DNA of 35,190 nt from Microcaldota archaeon (GCA_021848095.1 JAJZMZ010000031.1:1-35190), one strand, 5' to 3'; positions 19,237 through 28,253 are shown, counted from the first letter of the stretch. Notes: a model not told the origin generated them from the letters alone. A program made the numbers and translations.

Positions 19237-19938
19237 ATGAAAACAGAACATATTACTACATTAATAGCTATAATAGCGATATTAGTTTTGGGATTAGCAT
19301 TATGGATTTCAATACTTTACCCTAGTGGAGGTATTGCCCAGAAAATGCAAGGAAGTACAATAAAGGTAACAGCTACAGGAAGTGTTTCACAGTATCCCGC
19401 AGTAGGAGTAATCTATGCTACAATAAATGGTAGTGGAAAAACTACAGCAATAGCAAATGATAATCTTTCACTAGCTTATGCAAATCTTAATTCCAGTGTC
19501 TTCCAATATATAGGTAAAAACTCTAGTAATATACAAACACAATATTATTACACATCTAAGGTATACAATGAAAGTAGATATCAAGCTATTGAGAATGTAA
19601 AAATTACATTGAGTTCTTCTAAAAATATATCAGATGTATTGAACATATTAGCCAGTATAAATAATGTTCAGGTTACACAAGCAAGTGCAAAGCTTTCTGA
19701 TTCGCAGATTCAAAGTATGAGAAGCTCAGCACTTAGTTTAGCTTTAGAAAATGCAACACAACAAGCAGAAACATTATCAAATAATGCAACGTTAGTTGTT
19801 CAAAACATTACAGTAGGCCAAGCAGTAATGCCTGTTTTCCCAACTGTTTCATTAAGCACAGCAAAGAGTTACCCGACAGTATTTTCATATGGAAATCAAG
19901 GCTTAACTGAAACTGTAACTGTTATTTTTGCACATTGA
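19237..19938 (+). CDS. SIMPL-domain (DUF541) secreted or membrane protein
   Basis: N-terminal TM helix, then IKVTATGSVSQYPAVGVIYATINGSGKTTAIANDNLSLAYANL...YYTSKVYNESRYQAIENVKITL. Confidence 0.8.
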   Translation: MKTEHITTLIAIIAILVLGLALWISILYPSGGIAQKMQGSTIKVTATGSVSQYPAVGVIYATINGSGKTTAIANDNLSLAYANLNSSVFQYIGKNSSNIQTQYYYTSKVYNESRYQAIENVKITLSSSKNISDVLNILASINNVQVTQASAKLSDSQIQSMRSSALSLALENATQQAETLSNNATLVVQNITVGQAVMPVFPTVSLSTAKSYPTVFSYGNQGLTETVTVIFAH

Positions 19939-20063
19939 ATATAAAAATAATATTAAGTATTTAAAAAGTACAAATGAGAATAATAGTTAATACAAACAAA
20001 ACAATAGAAATACTTTTATATCTTTCAAGCAATAAATATACACATTAAATTAAGTATTATACG

Positions 20064-20600
20064 GTGTTTTATATGAAATTAAGACCAGCAAGAACAATGA
20101 GATCCTTAAATAGTCAAGCATGGAGTAGATACTCAGTTAAAAAACCTAGAAAGAATTATGTTAAGGCATTGCCACACACAAGTCTTTTAGTTTTTAGAAT
20201 GGGAGATGAAAGTAAGCAGTATGATTTAGTTTTAACATTAAATGCTGATCAATACATACAATTAAGATCAAATGCATTAGAATCAGCAAGATTAGTTGCA
20301 AACAAGCATCTTGAAAGAAAGTTACAAGGACAGTACTTCTTTAGAATTGTAACATACCCACATATGGTAATACGTGAAAAGAAAAGAGCTACAGGTGCAG
20401 GAGCAGACAGATTATCACAAGGTATGTCTATGTCTTTCGGAAGACCAGTTTCAGTAGCTGCAAGAATAGGAAAAGGAAAACCGGTTCTTGAGGTAAGAAT
20501 AACAACAAACAACAGAGCAGTAGCAAAAGAGGCATTAAAAAGAGCAGCTGCTAAGCTTTCAGGTTCTTACACAATACAAACAAGACCTTTCAGCAAGTAA
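20064..20600 (+). CDS. rpl10e: ribosomal protein L10e (uL16)
   Basis: LRPARTMRSLNSQAWSRYSVKKPRKNYVKALPHTSLLVFRMG...HMVIREKKRATGAGADRLSQGMSMSFGRP. Confidence 0.96.
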   Translation: MFYMKLRPARTMRSLNSQAWSRYSVKKPRKNYVKALPHTSLLVFRMGDESKQYDLVLTLNADQYIQLRSNALESARLVANKHLERKLQGQYFFRIVTYPHMVIREKKRATGAGADRLSQGMSMSFGRPVSVAARIGKGKPVLEVRITTNNRAVAKEALKRAAAKLSGSYTIQTRPFSK

Positions 20601-20634
20601 TTGCTGAATACTTTTTTTAAAAATTAATTGTTTT

Positions 20635-21195
20635 TCAGATCTTTGTTTTTTTAGAATCTTGCTTTTTATTTATAGTATCTAACTTATCCATGTTCTTTGC
20701 TACTTCATAAATCATTAATCTAAGCCAAGGAGTAAAGTTTTCTGGTGAGTTCTTAATCTCTTTTTGCAGCTCAGGAATAGAGATCCATTTCCAATCACAA
20801 GCTTCTTCTTTATTTAAAGAAGGTTTTCCAGTAAACTTACCAAAAACTATGTGATCATACTCATTTTCAGTTAAGCCTTTTTCAACATAAGCTTGATATG
20901 GAAAGTTAAAAACTTCGTGAAGATCACAATCAAATCCCATTTCTTCTTTTAAACGTCGATGTGCCGCATCTAATGTAGACTCTCCGACTCTTTGATGACT
21001 ACAGCATGCATTTGTCCATTTTCCAGGAGTATGATACTTTGTAAGTGCTCTTCTTTGAAGCATCGTTTCATTATTATCGTTAAAAACAAATACTGAAAAT
21101 GCTCTGTGCCACTTTCCCCCATTTTGATGCGCAGCTAACTTCTCCATTGTTCCGATTTGATTATCGTCTTTATCTACAAGTATTACTTCTTCCAT
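20635..21195 (-). CDS. idi: isopentenyl-diphosphate isomerase, type I (Nudix)
   Basis: VDKDDNQIGTMEKLAAH...HRAFSVFVFNDNNETMLQRRALTKYHTPGKWTNACCSHQRVGES...AHRRLKEEMGF. Confidence 0.92.
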   Translation of the reverse strand: MEEVILVDKDDNQIGTMEKLAAHQNGGKWHRAFSVFVFNDNNETMLQRRALTKYHTPGKWTNACCSHQRVGESTLDAAHRRLKEEMGFDCDLHEVFNFPYQAYVEKGLTENEYDHIVFGKFTGKPSLNKEEACDWKWISIPELQKEIKNSPENFTPWLRLMIYEVAKNMDKLDTINKKQDSKKTKI

Positions 21196-21311
21196 TTTAG
21201 TACCTATTAATTTTTAATAATTCTATTCCAATATAAATATATATCTGTAATTATAAACCTTTATGTAGATAAGGCATTAAACGAATAATGCCAAAAGTTT
21301 GTGAGTTATTT

Positions 21312-22256
21312 ATGAAGATACTTTTACAGTTCCCAGAAGGACTTAAACAAAAGGCACTTGAGCATGCAACAAAGTTAGAGAGCGAAGGACATGAAGTATT
21401 TATCTCAGCTTCACCTACATTTGGAGCATGTGACCTTGCTATAGATGAAGCAAAGAATATAGGTGCAGAAAAATTAATTCATTTTGGACATGCAGAGTTC
21501 CATAAAGTAGACTTTAATGTAGAGTATATTGATTATAGATATGACGCTCCAATGGACAAGTTACCTGAATCATTGAAGTTTTTGGAAAACTTTAAAACAA
21601 TAGGTTTAATGACTACAATTCAACATATACATCAATTAGAAAGCGTTAAAAAGTTCTATGAAGATCATGGAAAAAAAGTAGTAATAGGGAAACCTTATGG
21701 TTTTGCAAAGAAAACAGGTCAGGTACTAGGATGTGACATTGGAAGCGCAGCCAGTATAGATAGAGAGGTTGAAGCGCTAGTTTACTTCGGTGGAGGCTTA
21801 TTCCACCCATTAGGAGCTTTATTGCACACTAAGAAACCATTCCTACTTGTAGAGCCATTTAACAACACCATAGAGTTCATAGATCGATACAGAGATATTT
21901 ACGCTAGAAAAAGCAGGGGAAAGATAATCGCTTCGCTAGACGTAAAGAAAGTAGGTATTCTAGTCAGCACTAAGAACGGACAGCACAATATGAACTTAGC
22001 AAAAGTGCTAAAAAACAAGCTAGAAAAAGAAGGCATAACCGCAGGAATACTAGTATCAAACAACTTTGACTTTGAGTCTATAAACAACATGATGGAGTTC
22101 GATGCTTTCGTAAACACAGCTTGCCCTAGAATAGCAATAGATGATATAGACAGGACCATAAAGCCACTTCTAAGCGCTAATGAGATAATGGAGGTATTAA
22201 AGCTAAGAAACGAAAGAAAGGCACTCAGAGAAGTAGCTTCAAACAGCAATCAATAA
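21312..22256 (+). CDS. dph2: diphthamide biosynthesis protein Dph2
   Basis: MKILLQFPEGLKQKALEHATKLESEGHEVFISASPTFGACDLAIDEAKNIGAEKLIHFGHAEF; start moved from 21288 to the internal ATG. Confidence 0.9.
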   Translation: MKILLQFPEGLKQKALEHATKLESEGHEVFISASPTFGACDLAIDEAKNIGAEKLIHFGHAEFHKVDFNVEYIDYRYDAPMDKLPESLKFLENFKTIGLMTTIQHIHQLESVKKFYEDHGKKVVIGKPYGFAKKTGQVLGCDIGSAASIDREVEALVYFGGGLFHPLGALLHTKKPFLLVEPFNNTIEFIDRYRDIYARKSRGKIIASLDVKKVGILVSTKNGQHNMNLAKVLKNKLEKEGITAGILVSNNFDFESINNMMEFDAFVNTACPRIAIDDIDRTIKPLLSANEIMEVLKLRNERKALREVASNSNQ

Positions 22257-22898
22257 TTAAACAGATTGTGCCTTAAACTTAGCTATTTCTGAAACATAAG
22301 TTGTGTTACTACCTTTTAAACGAAATAGAGCCCATATATTTCCAGCTATATTAACTCCTTTTGGTAACTTGGGTTTTATTGCAGGTACAGTTACTGTTAT
22401 CTGTTCACTGTTTGATACATTTACTACATTTACAGATTCTGAAAGATTAACTATTCCTTCTTTAGGTGTTGGTGCTGTTGTTGAGTTAAGAAGAAATATT
22501 TGAGCTGAAGCCCAGTTTGCATACTGAGTTTCACTAAATGTAAAGGTAAGATTTCCAGTAGTACTTGATAAGAATAAATTTGAACAGGTAAAACCACCAA
22601 ACGCGGTGCAGTTTGAAAATATATTGTTTGTTGTAGTACTTTCTTGACAATTTCCAGGAGTAATGAGGGTTTGTGATTGTGAACATGAAACTGTTGTGTA
22701 ATATCCAGTAGTAACAACAGTTGTGACTACCAAAGAACTTGAGTTTCCTTTAATAGCAGTTAAGTTTGAAGAAGTATTAGAACTTTGTAAAGTAGTGGTT
22801 GTAACAGTTAACTTTGACAATGTATCTTGTATATAAAAGTACATTATTACTACAAAAAGAAGAAGAATAAAGTATGTGATTATAGCTTTCTTGTTCAT
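22257..22898 (-). CDS. single-TM, Ser/Thr-rich secreted protein
   Basis: N-terminal TM (AIITYFILLLFVVIMYFYI), Ser/Thr/Asn-rich ectodomain with CTAFGGFTCSN resembling the CxxxxGFxCSNP motif of the neighbouring pilin-like proteins. Confidence 0.6.
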   Translation of the reverse strand: MNKKAIITYFILLLFVVIMYFYIQDTLSKLTVTTTTLQSSNTSSNLTAIKGNSSSLVVTTVVTTGYYTTVSCSQSQTLITPGNCQESTTTNNIFSNCTAFGGFTCSNLFLSSTTGNLTFTFSETQYANWASAQIFLLNSTTAPTPKEGIVNLSESVNVVNVSNSEQITVTVPAIKPKLPKGVNIAGNIWALFRLKGSNTTYVSEIAKFKAQSV

Positions 22899-22950
22899 TT
22901 AATCAGTATAAAGTATCAATTAAGATATATAAAAATAACTATTTAACGAG

Positions 22951-23050
22951 TTAATTATAAAAAAAGAAAATGTGGGCTAAATGCCCAAAAAAGTTAAACT
23001 AAAAGGCGAACTGATTACCTTGCCGTTCCTGTAAATGTTCCTACTTCTGC
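22951..23050. repeat. direct repeat copy 1 (3' end and terminator region of 23015-23704)
   Basis: ttaattataaaaaaagaaaatgtgggctaaatgcccaaaaaagttaaactaaaaggcgaactga...cctgtaaatgttcctacttctgc, near-identical to 23748-23846. Confidence 0.9.
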
Positions 23051-23704
23051 GTAATTTAATTGCCCACCTGGTGTTTTTGAATATGAAATCCATATTTGAC
23101 CTGAAATTCCACTTCCTATAGGAGCCTTGACGTTATTATACCATGCAGGTAAATTAATGGTAGATATTGAACCAGCGTACATAGTACCAATTATAATTGA
23201 TTGAGGTGCAGAAGTAGGGAATGGAGTTTGACCAGAATATGTTTCTAATTCAGTTGAGTTAAGGAATACTGCAGTTGCATTATAATAAGTAGAACCAGTT
23301 CCCAATGTTACAGATATTGTTGCACCATTAAATGTTGGATTACTACAAATAAAACCTGATTGTGCCACGCATGTTGTTGGAAGTGATGAACCTCCAAAAA
23401 CACCGAGATAGAAAAGTCCTGCTAAAATAAAGAAGATTGCTCCAACAACTATTACAATTGCCAAAACTATTAAAATAATTATAAGTAAACTTTTTTTACC
23501 CGAATCATTTGGTTTTTTATTCGAGTCAGCTTCTTCTGTTTTAATATCATCATTAGTTGTAGATTTATTATTATTATTGGTAGAAGAACCAGTATTTTTT
23601 TTAATGTTATTAAGTTTATTATTTATATCATTATCATTATTCCATTTAGAAGAGTTTGTGCTTTGGCCAGCAGAATCATCGTAATACGAAGACATTGTCA
23701 ACAA
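23015..23704 (-). CDS. chimeric pilin-ectodomain protein with cytoplasmic Asn/Lys-rich tail
   Basis: ~70 aa low-complexity hydrophilic N-terminus, long TM, then LGVFGGSSLPTTCVAQSGFICSNPTFNG... homologous to the ectodomain of 23811-24320. Confidence 0.7.
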   Translation of the reverse strand: MLTMSSYYDDSAGQSTNSSKWNNDNDINNKLNNIKKNTGSSTNNNNKSTTNDDIKTEEADSNKKPNDSGKKSLLIIILIVLAIVIVVGAIFFILAGLFYLGVFGGSSLPTTCVAQSGFICSNPTFNGATISVTLGTGSTYYNATAVFLNSTELETYSGQTPFPTSAPQSIIIGTMYAGSISTINLPAWYNNVKAPIGSGISGQIWISYSKTPGGQLNYAEVGTFTGTAR

Positions 23705-23747
23705 ATAATTACCAAAATATTTATTAAAACATTTTTTATAAAATTAA

Positions 23748-23846
23748 TTAATTATAAAAAAGAAAATGTGGGCTAAATGCCCAAAAAAGTTAAACTAAAA
23801 GGCGAACTGACTAAGTTGCCTTTCCTGTAAATGTTCCTACTTCTGC
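23748..23846. repeat. direct repeat copy 2 (3' end and terminator region of 23811-24320)
   Basis: ttaattataaaaaagaaaatgtgggctaaatgcccaaaaaagttaaactaaaaggcgaactga...cctgtaaatgttcctacttctgc. Confidence 0.9.
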
Positions 23847-24320
23847 AAAGTTTGTTGATCCTCCGGATGTTGTTTCGTATGAAATCCAGATTTGACCAGA
23901 TATCCCTGTTCCTAGTGTTGCCTTTGCTGAGCTTGAGGTCCATGCTTGTACCTTAGCTGAGTAAGTTGATCCTGCAGGCATAGTTGCTGCTACAATATTT
24001 TGTGTAAGTGCTGAAGGGAATGATGATGAAGCTGCTGAAAATGTTGCTAATTCACTAGAGTTAAGAAATACTGCATTTACATTATAATAAGTAGAACCAG
24101 AGTTTTGTCCTATTGTAAAAGCTATGTTTCCACCGTCGTATGTTGGATTACTACAAATAAAACCAGATTGTGCTACACATGTTGTTGGAAGTGTTGAACC
24201 CCCGAATATTCCAAGTTCGAAAAGCGCTACTAAGACTATAGCTATGATCAATATGGCCCAACCATATGTCATAAGATACTCCATAGCGCTTTGTCCTTTA
24301 AATGATTTCATATCTATCAC
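23811..24320 (-). CDS. archaeal class III signal-peptide pilin-like protein
   Basis: MKSFKGQSAMEYLMTYGWAILIIAIVLVALFELGIFGG: QSAMEYLMTYGWA class III signal peptide and hydrophobic segment. Confidence 0.85.
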   Translation of the reverse strand: MIDMKSFKGQSAMEYLMTYGWAILIIAIVLVALFELGIFGGSTLPTTCVAQSGFICSNPTYDGGNIAFTIGQNSGSTYYNVNAVFLNSSELATFSAASSSFPSALTQNIVAATMPAGSTYSAKVQAWTSSSAKATLGTGISGQIWISYETTSGGSTNFAEVGTFTGKAT

Positions 24321-24407
24321 TTTAAATACATTGAAAATATAACGATAGCAACATATTTAAATATTCCTTTTTAAATTGACGCTTTAATACAACCATTAAT
24401 TACCAAC

Positions 24408-25955
24408 TCAAAGAATAAATAACCATGGCAATGCCAAGATTACAAATATCACTATAGTAATTATTGAAAGGTACTTCAATCGTTTTTCATTCTTAATTAT
24501 ATTTTTATAAACTCTCCAACCGTCAAATGAAGGCAATGGGAGTAAGTTTACAGTTGCTACTAAAAAGTTAAGTGTTAATGATAAAACTATGAACTGGTAT
24601 AAGAATGCTAAAATTGATGCCGATATGCCTTTACTTTGTACATATGATTGAGTTATTAGAACTCCTATCTTACCTGTTGAGTTTGCATGTAGCGTGTAAG
24701 TTGCATTATTTGAACCTACGGTAACAATGCCATTCGGTTTATCTTTTGAAGCTACGTGAATTAGAGTTGACATGTTATTAATTGGAATATTATTCCATGA
24801 AGTTATTATTGTTCCAGGAACTATTACATTGTAAGCAGATGAGTTTGGAACCACTTGGTAAATGTAAATGCTGTTTGTGTAAATATGAGAGACTACAAAT
24901 AATAGAAAAACAATTGTCAAAACAAAAAAGACAAATGTGAGAAAGAAGTTTGCTGAAACCCCAGCTATGAAAATATTATTCTGCTTATAAGTTTCAGATG
25001 AAGTTACCTTCTTTTCATCAGGTTCTACAAAAGCTCCCATTGGAAGAACTCCGAATAATACAAGTCCTACTCTTTTTATTGATATCTTATATATTTTTGA
25101 TAATATCCCATGAGAGAACTCATGTACTACTAAAATCACAGCTAATGAAAGTATTCCTGCAAATAAAGGTATATCTATTCCAGGTATTATTGGTGCTAAT
25201 GCAGGTATTGATGTTGATAATGGAGTATAATTAGGATTTGATGCGGCTATTGATGAAGCTACAGTAAATACATTAAGTAATGTTGAACCTGAAGCTATTA
25301 TAAGTTCTGAAAATAAAAATAATGAAAACCCTCCGATAAGTGTAATTATAAGAAGTATTAAACCAGTACTGCTTAGAGTAAAAGAACTGAGAAGAGTTTG
25401 AGATGAAGTTATATTTAATGAAGGCAGGTTAGGAAGCGAGATAAACTGTAAAGACAATAAAAAGTATGGAAGTACTACAAATATTAATACAAATATTGAA
25501 AGCAAACCAATAACTAATGCCTTCTTGGATATTTTATTTTTGAAGATAAAGTAAGATAATATTCCAAAAGAGAGAACTAATCCCCACTCAGATAAAAATA
25601 TCCAGAAACCTTTTCTCCAGTTAGATAAACGTTCTATTGTTTTTATACCTCTAGTTCCACTTAATAAATATATCCCATGATCTCCATCAAAAGCATTTAA
25701 TCTAGTTATTGCAACTCCTGAAATAAATAAGGTTAAAAGTGCAAGGGCTAATCTAACAGGTATCGAGTAATTTATAATATAGAAAATATATAGTAAAAGA
25801 AATGATACTACAAAAATACCAGTTGTTATTGCAGCTCTTTTATTTTTTGAGTACTTTGGTTTTCTTTTTTGAGTATTAGTATTTTGTGAGGATTTACTTC
25901 TGTTTTTAAGCTTTTTAACATCAGAGTTAGAACTCTGAAGATTATTTTTTACCAT
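24408..25955 (-). CDS. site-2 protease-type membrane metalloprotease (M50)
   Basis: VVHEFSHGILSKIY (HExxH), NLLPLPSFDGWRV second metal motif, many TM helices, PDZ-like insert. Confidence 0.88.
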   Translation of the reverse strand: MVKNNLQSSNSDVKKLKNRSKSSQNTNTQKRKPKYSKNKRAAITTGIFVVSFLLLYIFYIINYSIPVRLALALLTLFISGVAITRLNAFDGDHGIYLLSGTRGIKTIERLSNWRKGFWIFLSEWGLVLSFGILSYFIFKNKISKKALVIGLLSIFVLIFVVLPYFLLSLQFISLPNLPSLNITSSQTLLSSFTLSSTGLILLIITLIGGFSLFLFSELIIASGSTLLNVFTVASSIAASNPNYTPLSTSIPALAPIIPGIDIPLFAGILSLAVILVVHEFSHGILSKIYKISIKRVGLVLFGVLPMGAFVEPDEKKVTSSETYKQNNIFIAGVSANFFLTFVFFVLTIVFLLFVVSHIYTNSIYIYQVVPNSSAYNVIVPGTIITSWNNIPINNMSTLIHVASKDKPNGIVTVGSNNATYTLHANSTGKIGVLITQSYVQSKGISASILAFLYQFIVLSLTLNFLVATVNLLPLPSFDGWRVYKNIIKNEKRLKYLSIITIVIFVILALPWLFIL

Positions 25956-26016
25956 GAATATGTTTCACTACAAATATATTTATAGATTAACTGCTGATTA
26001 TACAATAGGTCTTAAA

Positions 26017-26475
26017 ATGTACGATTGCGAGATTTGTGGTAAAAAAACTGAGTCTTTGTATATAATAGATGTCGAAGGAGCAGAGTTAACTACATGCAAA
26101 ATATGTGCAGAAGGAAAAAATGTCATAGAAGTTATGGATGAACACACTACACATAAAGAACATCAAAAGAAAAAGCATGAAGAAGTGAAGGCAGAAACAA
26201 CAGAAGTAATAGACAATTATGGAGAAGTTATCAGAACTGCTAGAGAAAAGATAGGTGTTCCTGTAAAGGTTCTTGCTGAAATGATTAATGAAAAAGAAAG
26301 TATGTTGAATAGAATAGAACATCAAAAGTTATTACCTAGCGACAAAGTAATAGAAAAACTTGAAAAAAATCTTGGAATAAAGTTAAAAACAAGTGTTGTT
26401 GAAAAATCAAATAAAGGAAGTAAAGATCCAGACTCAACAATAACATTAGGAGACGCTGCTGGTTTTAAGAAGTAA
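26017..26475 (+). CDS. multiprotein bridging factor 1 (zinc ribbon plus HTH)
   Basis: MYDCEICGKKTESLYIIDVEGAELTTCKICAEGKNV, then YGEVIRTAREKIGVPVKVLAEMINEKESMLNRIEHQKLLPSDKVIEKLEKNLGIKL; ORF-track start at 25954 is too early. Confidence 0.92.
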   Translation: MYDCEICGKKTESLYIIDVEGAELTTCKICAEGKNVIEVMDEHTTHKEHQKKKHEEVKAETTEVIDNYGEVIRTAREKIGVPVKVLAEMINEKESMLNRIEHQKLLPSDKVIEKLEKNLGIKLKTSVVEKSNKGSKDPDSTITLGDAAGFKK

Positions 26476-26486
26476 GTGGTGAGTCA

Positions 26487-27545
26487 GTAGCAGTTGATAT
26501 TGGAAAACTTATAAGCGAAATAAAAACACCTATTGCACTAGATGAACTTTCTGGAAAAGTAGTTGCGATAGATGCTTATAATACAATATATCAATTTTTA
26601 TCGATAATAAGACAGCCAGACGGAACTCCATTAATGGACTCAAAGAATAGAGTAACTAGTCATTTGTCCGGATTATTTTATAGAACATTAAATTTAATTG
26701 AAAATAATATACAGCCTGTTTATGTTTTTGATGGTATTCCTTCTATACTAAAGCAAAGAACTATCTCAGCTAGAATTAAAAAAAGAGAGGAAGCTTTAGA
26801 AGCGTGGAACAAAGCTAAGGAAGAAGGCATGATCGATAACGCAAGAGCTTATGCCGTTGCTAGCACTAGGATAAATAAAGAGATTGTAGAGTCATCTAAG
26901 GAGTTACTAGGATACATGGGAATACCCTTCATACAAGCTCCCGGAGAAGGTGAAGCTCAAAGCGCTGTCATGACAAAAACTGGTGTCGCTTATGTATCAG
27001 CTTCTCAAGATTATGACTCATTTCTTTTTGGAGCTGTTAATGTAATAAGAAACCTTACAATCAGTGGTAGAAGAAAGCTTCCTAGAAAAAATGTTTTTAT
27101 AAATGTAGAGCCGGAGTTATCTCGTACTGAAGATCTACTCAAAAAACTAGAGATAAATCAACTTCAATTAATAATGTTGGGTGCTTTAGTAGGAACTGAT
27201 TTTAATACAGGAATAGAAAAGGTTGGACCTAAAACTGCACTCAAGTTAGTTAAAGAAAATCCTACTCCACAAAAAATAGAAAGTATAGTAAAGGAAAAAT
27301 ACAAAATAGAGTTTGATGTTCCTTTAGAAGAGATAATAAATGTTTTCAAAAAACCAGATGTTAAAGAAATAACTCAAAATGAGTTTGATGAGTTAGTTAA
27401 AAAAGCAAAACCACAAGAAGAAAAACTTTTGAAGTTTCTTTCTGATGAGCATGAATTTTCACAAGAAAGAATATCTTCTGGAATAAAAAAACTTTTAGAA
27501 AGTAGAAATTTAGGAAATCAAAAAGGTATAAATAGTTGGTTGTAG
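26487..27545 (+). CDS. fen: flap endonuclease 1; start codon unresolved
   Basis: Open frame from after a stop at 26466 encodes VAVDIGKLISEIKTPIALDELSGKVVAIDAYNTIYQFLSIIRQPDGTPLMDSKNRVTSHLSGLFYRTLNLIENNIQPVYVFDG; the first canonical start is only the ATG at 26634, after the catalytic N-terminal segment. Confidence 0.93.
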   Translation, partial: VAVDIGKLISEIKTPIALDELSGKVVAIDAYNTIYQFLSIIRQPDGTPLMDSKNRVTSHLSGLFYRTLNLIENNIQPVYVFDGIPSILKQRTISARIKKREEALEAWNKAKEEGMIDNARAYAVASTRINKEIVESSKELLGYMGIPFIQAPGEGEAQSAVMTKTGVAYVSASQDYDSFLFGAVNVIRNLTISGRRKLPRKNVFINVEPELSRTEDLLKKLEINQLQLIMLGALVGTDFNTGIEKVGPKTALKLVKENPTPQKIESIVKEKYKIEFDVPLEEIINVFKKPDVKEITQNEFDELVKKAKPQEEKLLKFLSDEHEFSQERISSGIKKLLESRNLGNQKGINSWL

Positions 27546-27563
27546 AAACAAATATTGATTCAT

Positions 27564-27683
27564 ATGCAAAAAACTGTTAAGAAAAAAACAAGAAAAGTTG
27601 GCAAAAAATATAGAAAAACAAACTCTATTTCAAAGTTAAAGAAAAGAAGTAGAAAACTTATGAAGAAGACAAGGGCAAGGTAA
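27564..27683 (+). CDS. 39-aa very basic protein (unannotated small ORF)
   Basis: MQKTVKKKTRKVGKKYRKTNSISKLKKRSRKLMKKTRAR*: 20 K/R of 39, no acidic residues; 18 nt after the fen stop; overlaps the 3' end of the convergent 27658-28197 ORF. Confidence 0.5.
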   Translation: MQKTVKKKTRKVGKKYRKTNSISKLKKRSRKLMKKTRAR

Positions 27684-28197
27684 TATCCCTATAGATCTTA
27701 TCATTGAACTCATAAGCTATTGTTTCTGTTTTTATATTTTCTATTAAATACTTAAAAAATAACTCTTTATTTTTGAATGTTTTTGGTTCTGTTTCGTGTT
27801 TAAACATTAGTACCTCATTTTCATGTTCATAATAAACAACAATTGTATTCTTTCCTTCTGCGTTTAATATGAAAATTTTGCTTAGAACACATCCCAATGC
27901 TATTAGTGAGCTACATAATAAACTGTAATAATCTAATTCATCTCCAACCTCATTTTTGAGAGTTTCAGAAGGAGTTTGCCAGAATTGTATTGGCAGTGAA
28001 ATAACTTTTATCTGTTTTTCTAATTTATTAAATAAATTAAAAGATGCCGCTTTAAGATTTTTTTGAGAGAAGTTTTCAACTGAAGATTTAATCTCAGAGG
28101 ATAAAGATATTATTTCGTCTAAATCTGGATTTATCAACTTAGGCAAATCAGGGAGATATAAACTTTCTTCTTGTTCAATATGCTCTTTGTAACGCAT
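27658..28197 (-). CDS. transglutaminase-like fold protein, catalytic Cys possibly lost
   Basis: IQFWQTPSETLKNEVGDELDYYSLLCSSLIALGCVLSKIFIL resembles the transglutaminase core GDCxDxAxLLxSLLxxxG, with E where Cys is expected. Confidence 0.4.
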   Translation of the reverse strand: MRYKEHIEQEESLYLPDLPKLINPDLDEIISLSSEIKSSVENFSQKNLKAASFNLFNKLEKQIKVISLPIQFWQTPSETLKNEVGDELDYYSLLCSSLIALGCVLSKIFILNAEGKNTIVVYYEHENEVLMFKHETEPKTFKNKELFFKYLIENIKTETIAYEFNDKIYRDITLPLSSS

Positions 28198-28253
28198 AAT
28201 GATAGTTAAGTAAAGAGCGTTATACCGTTTAATAAGCTCTTTATCTTCTAAAA

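Noticed and set aside
22451-22717. 88-aa minus ORF overlapping 22257-22898 in another frame
   Set aside because: Leu/Gln-rich out-of-frame translation of a Ser/Thr-rich coding region; no independent support.
23460-23700. Microsatellite-like tta/att tracts as a tandem repeat array
   Set aside because: They encode the Asn/Lys-rich tail of the 23015-23704 protein and have no regular period beyond codon-level low complexity.
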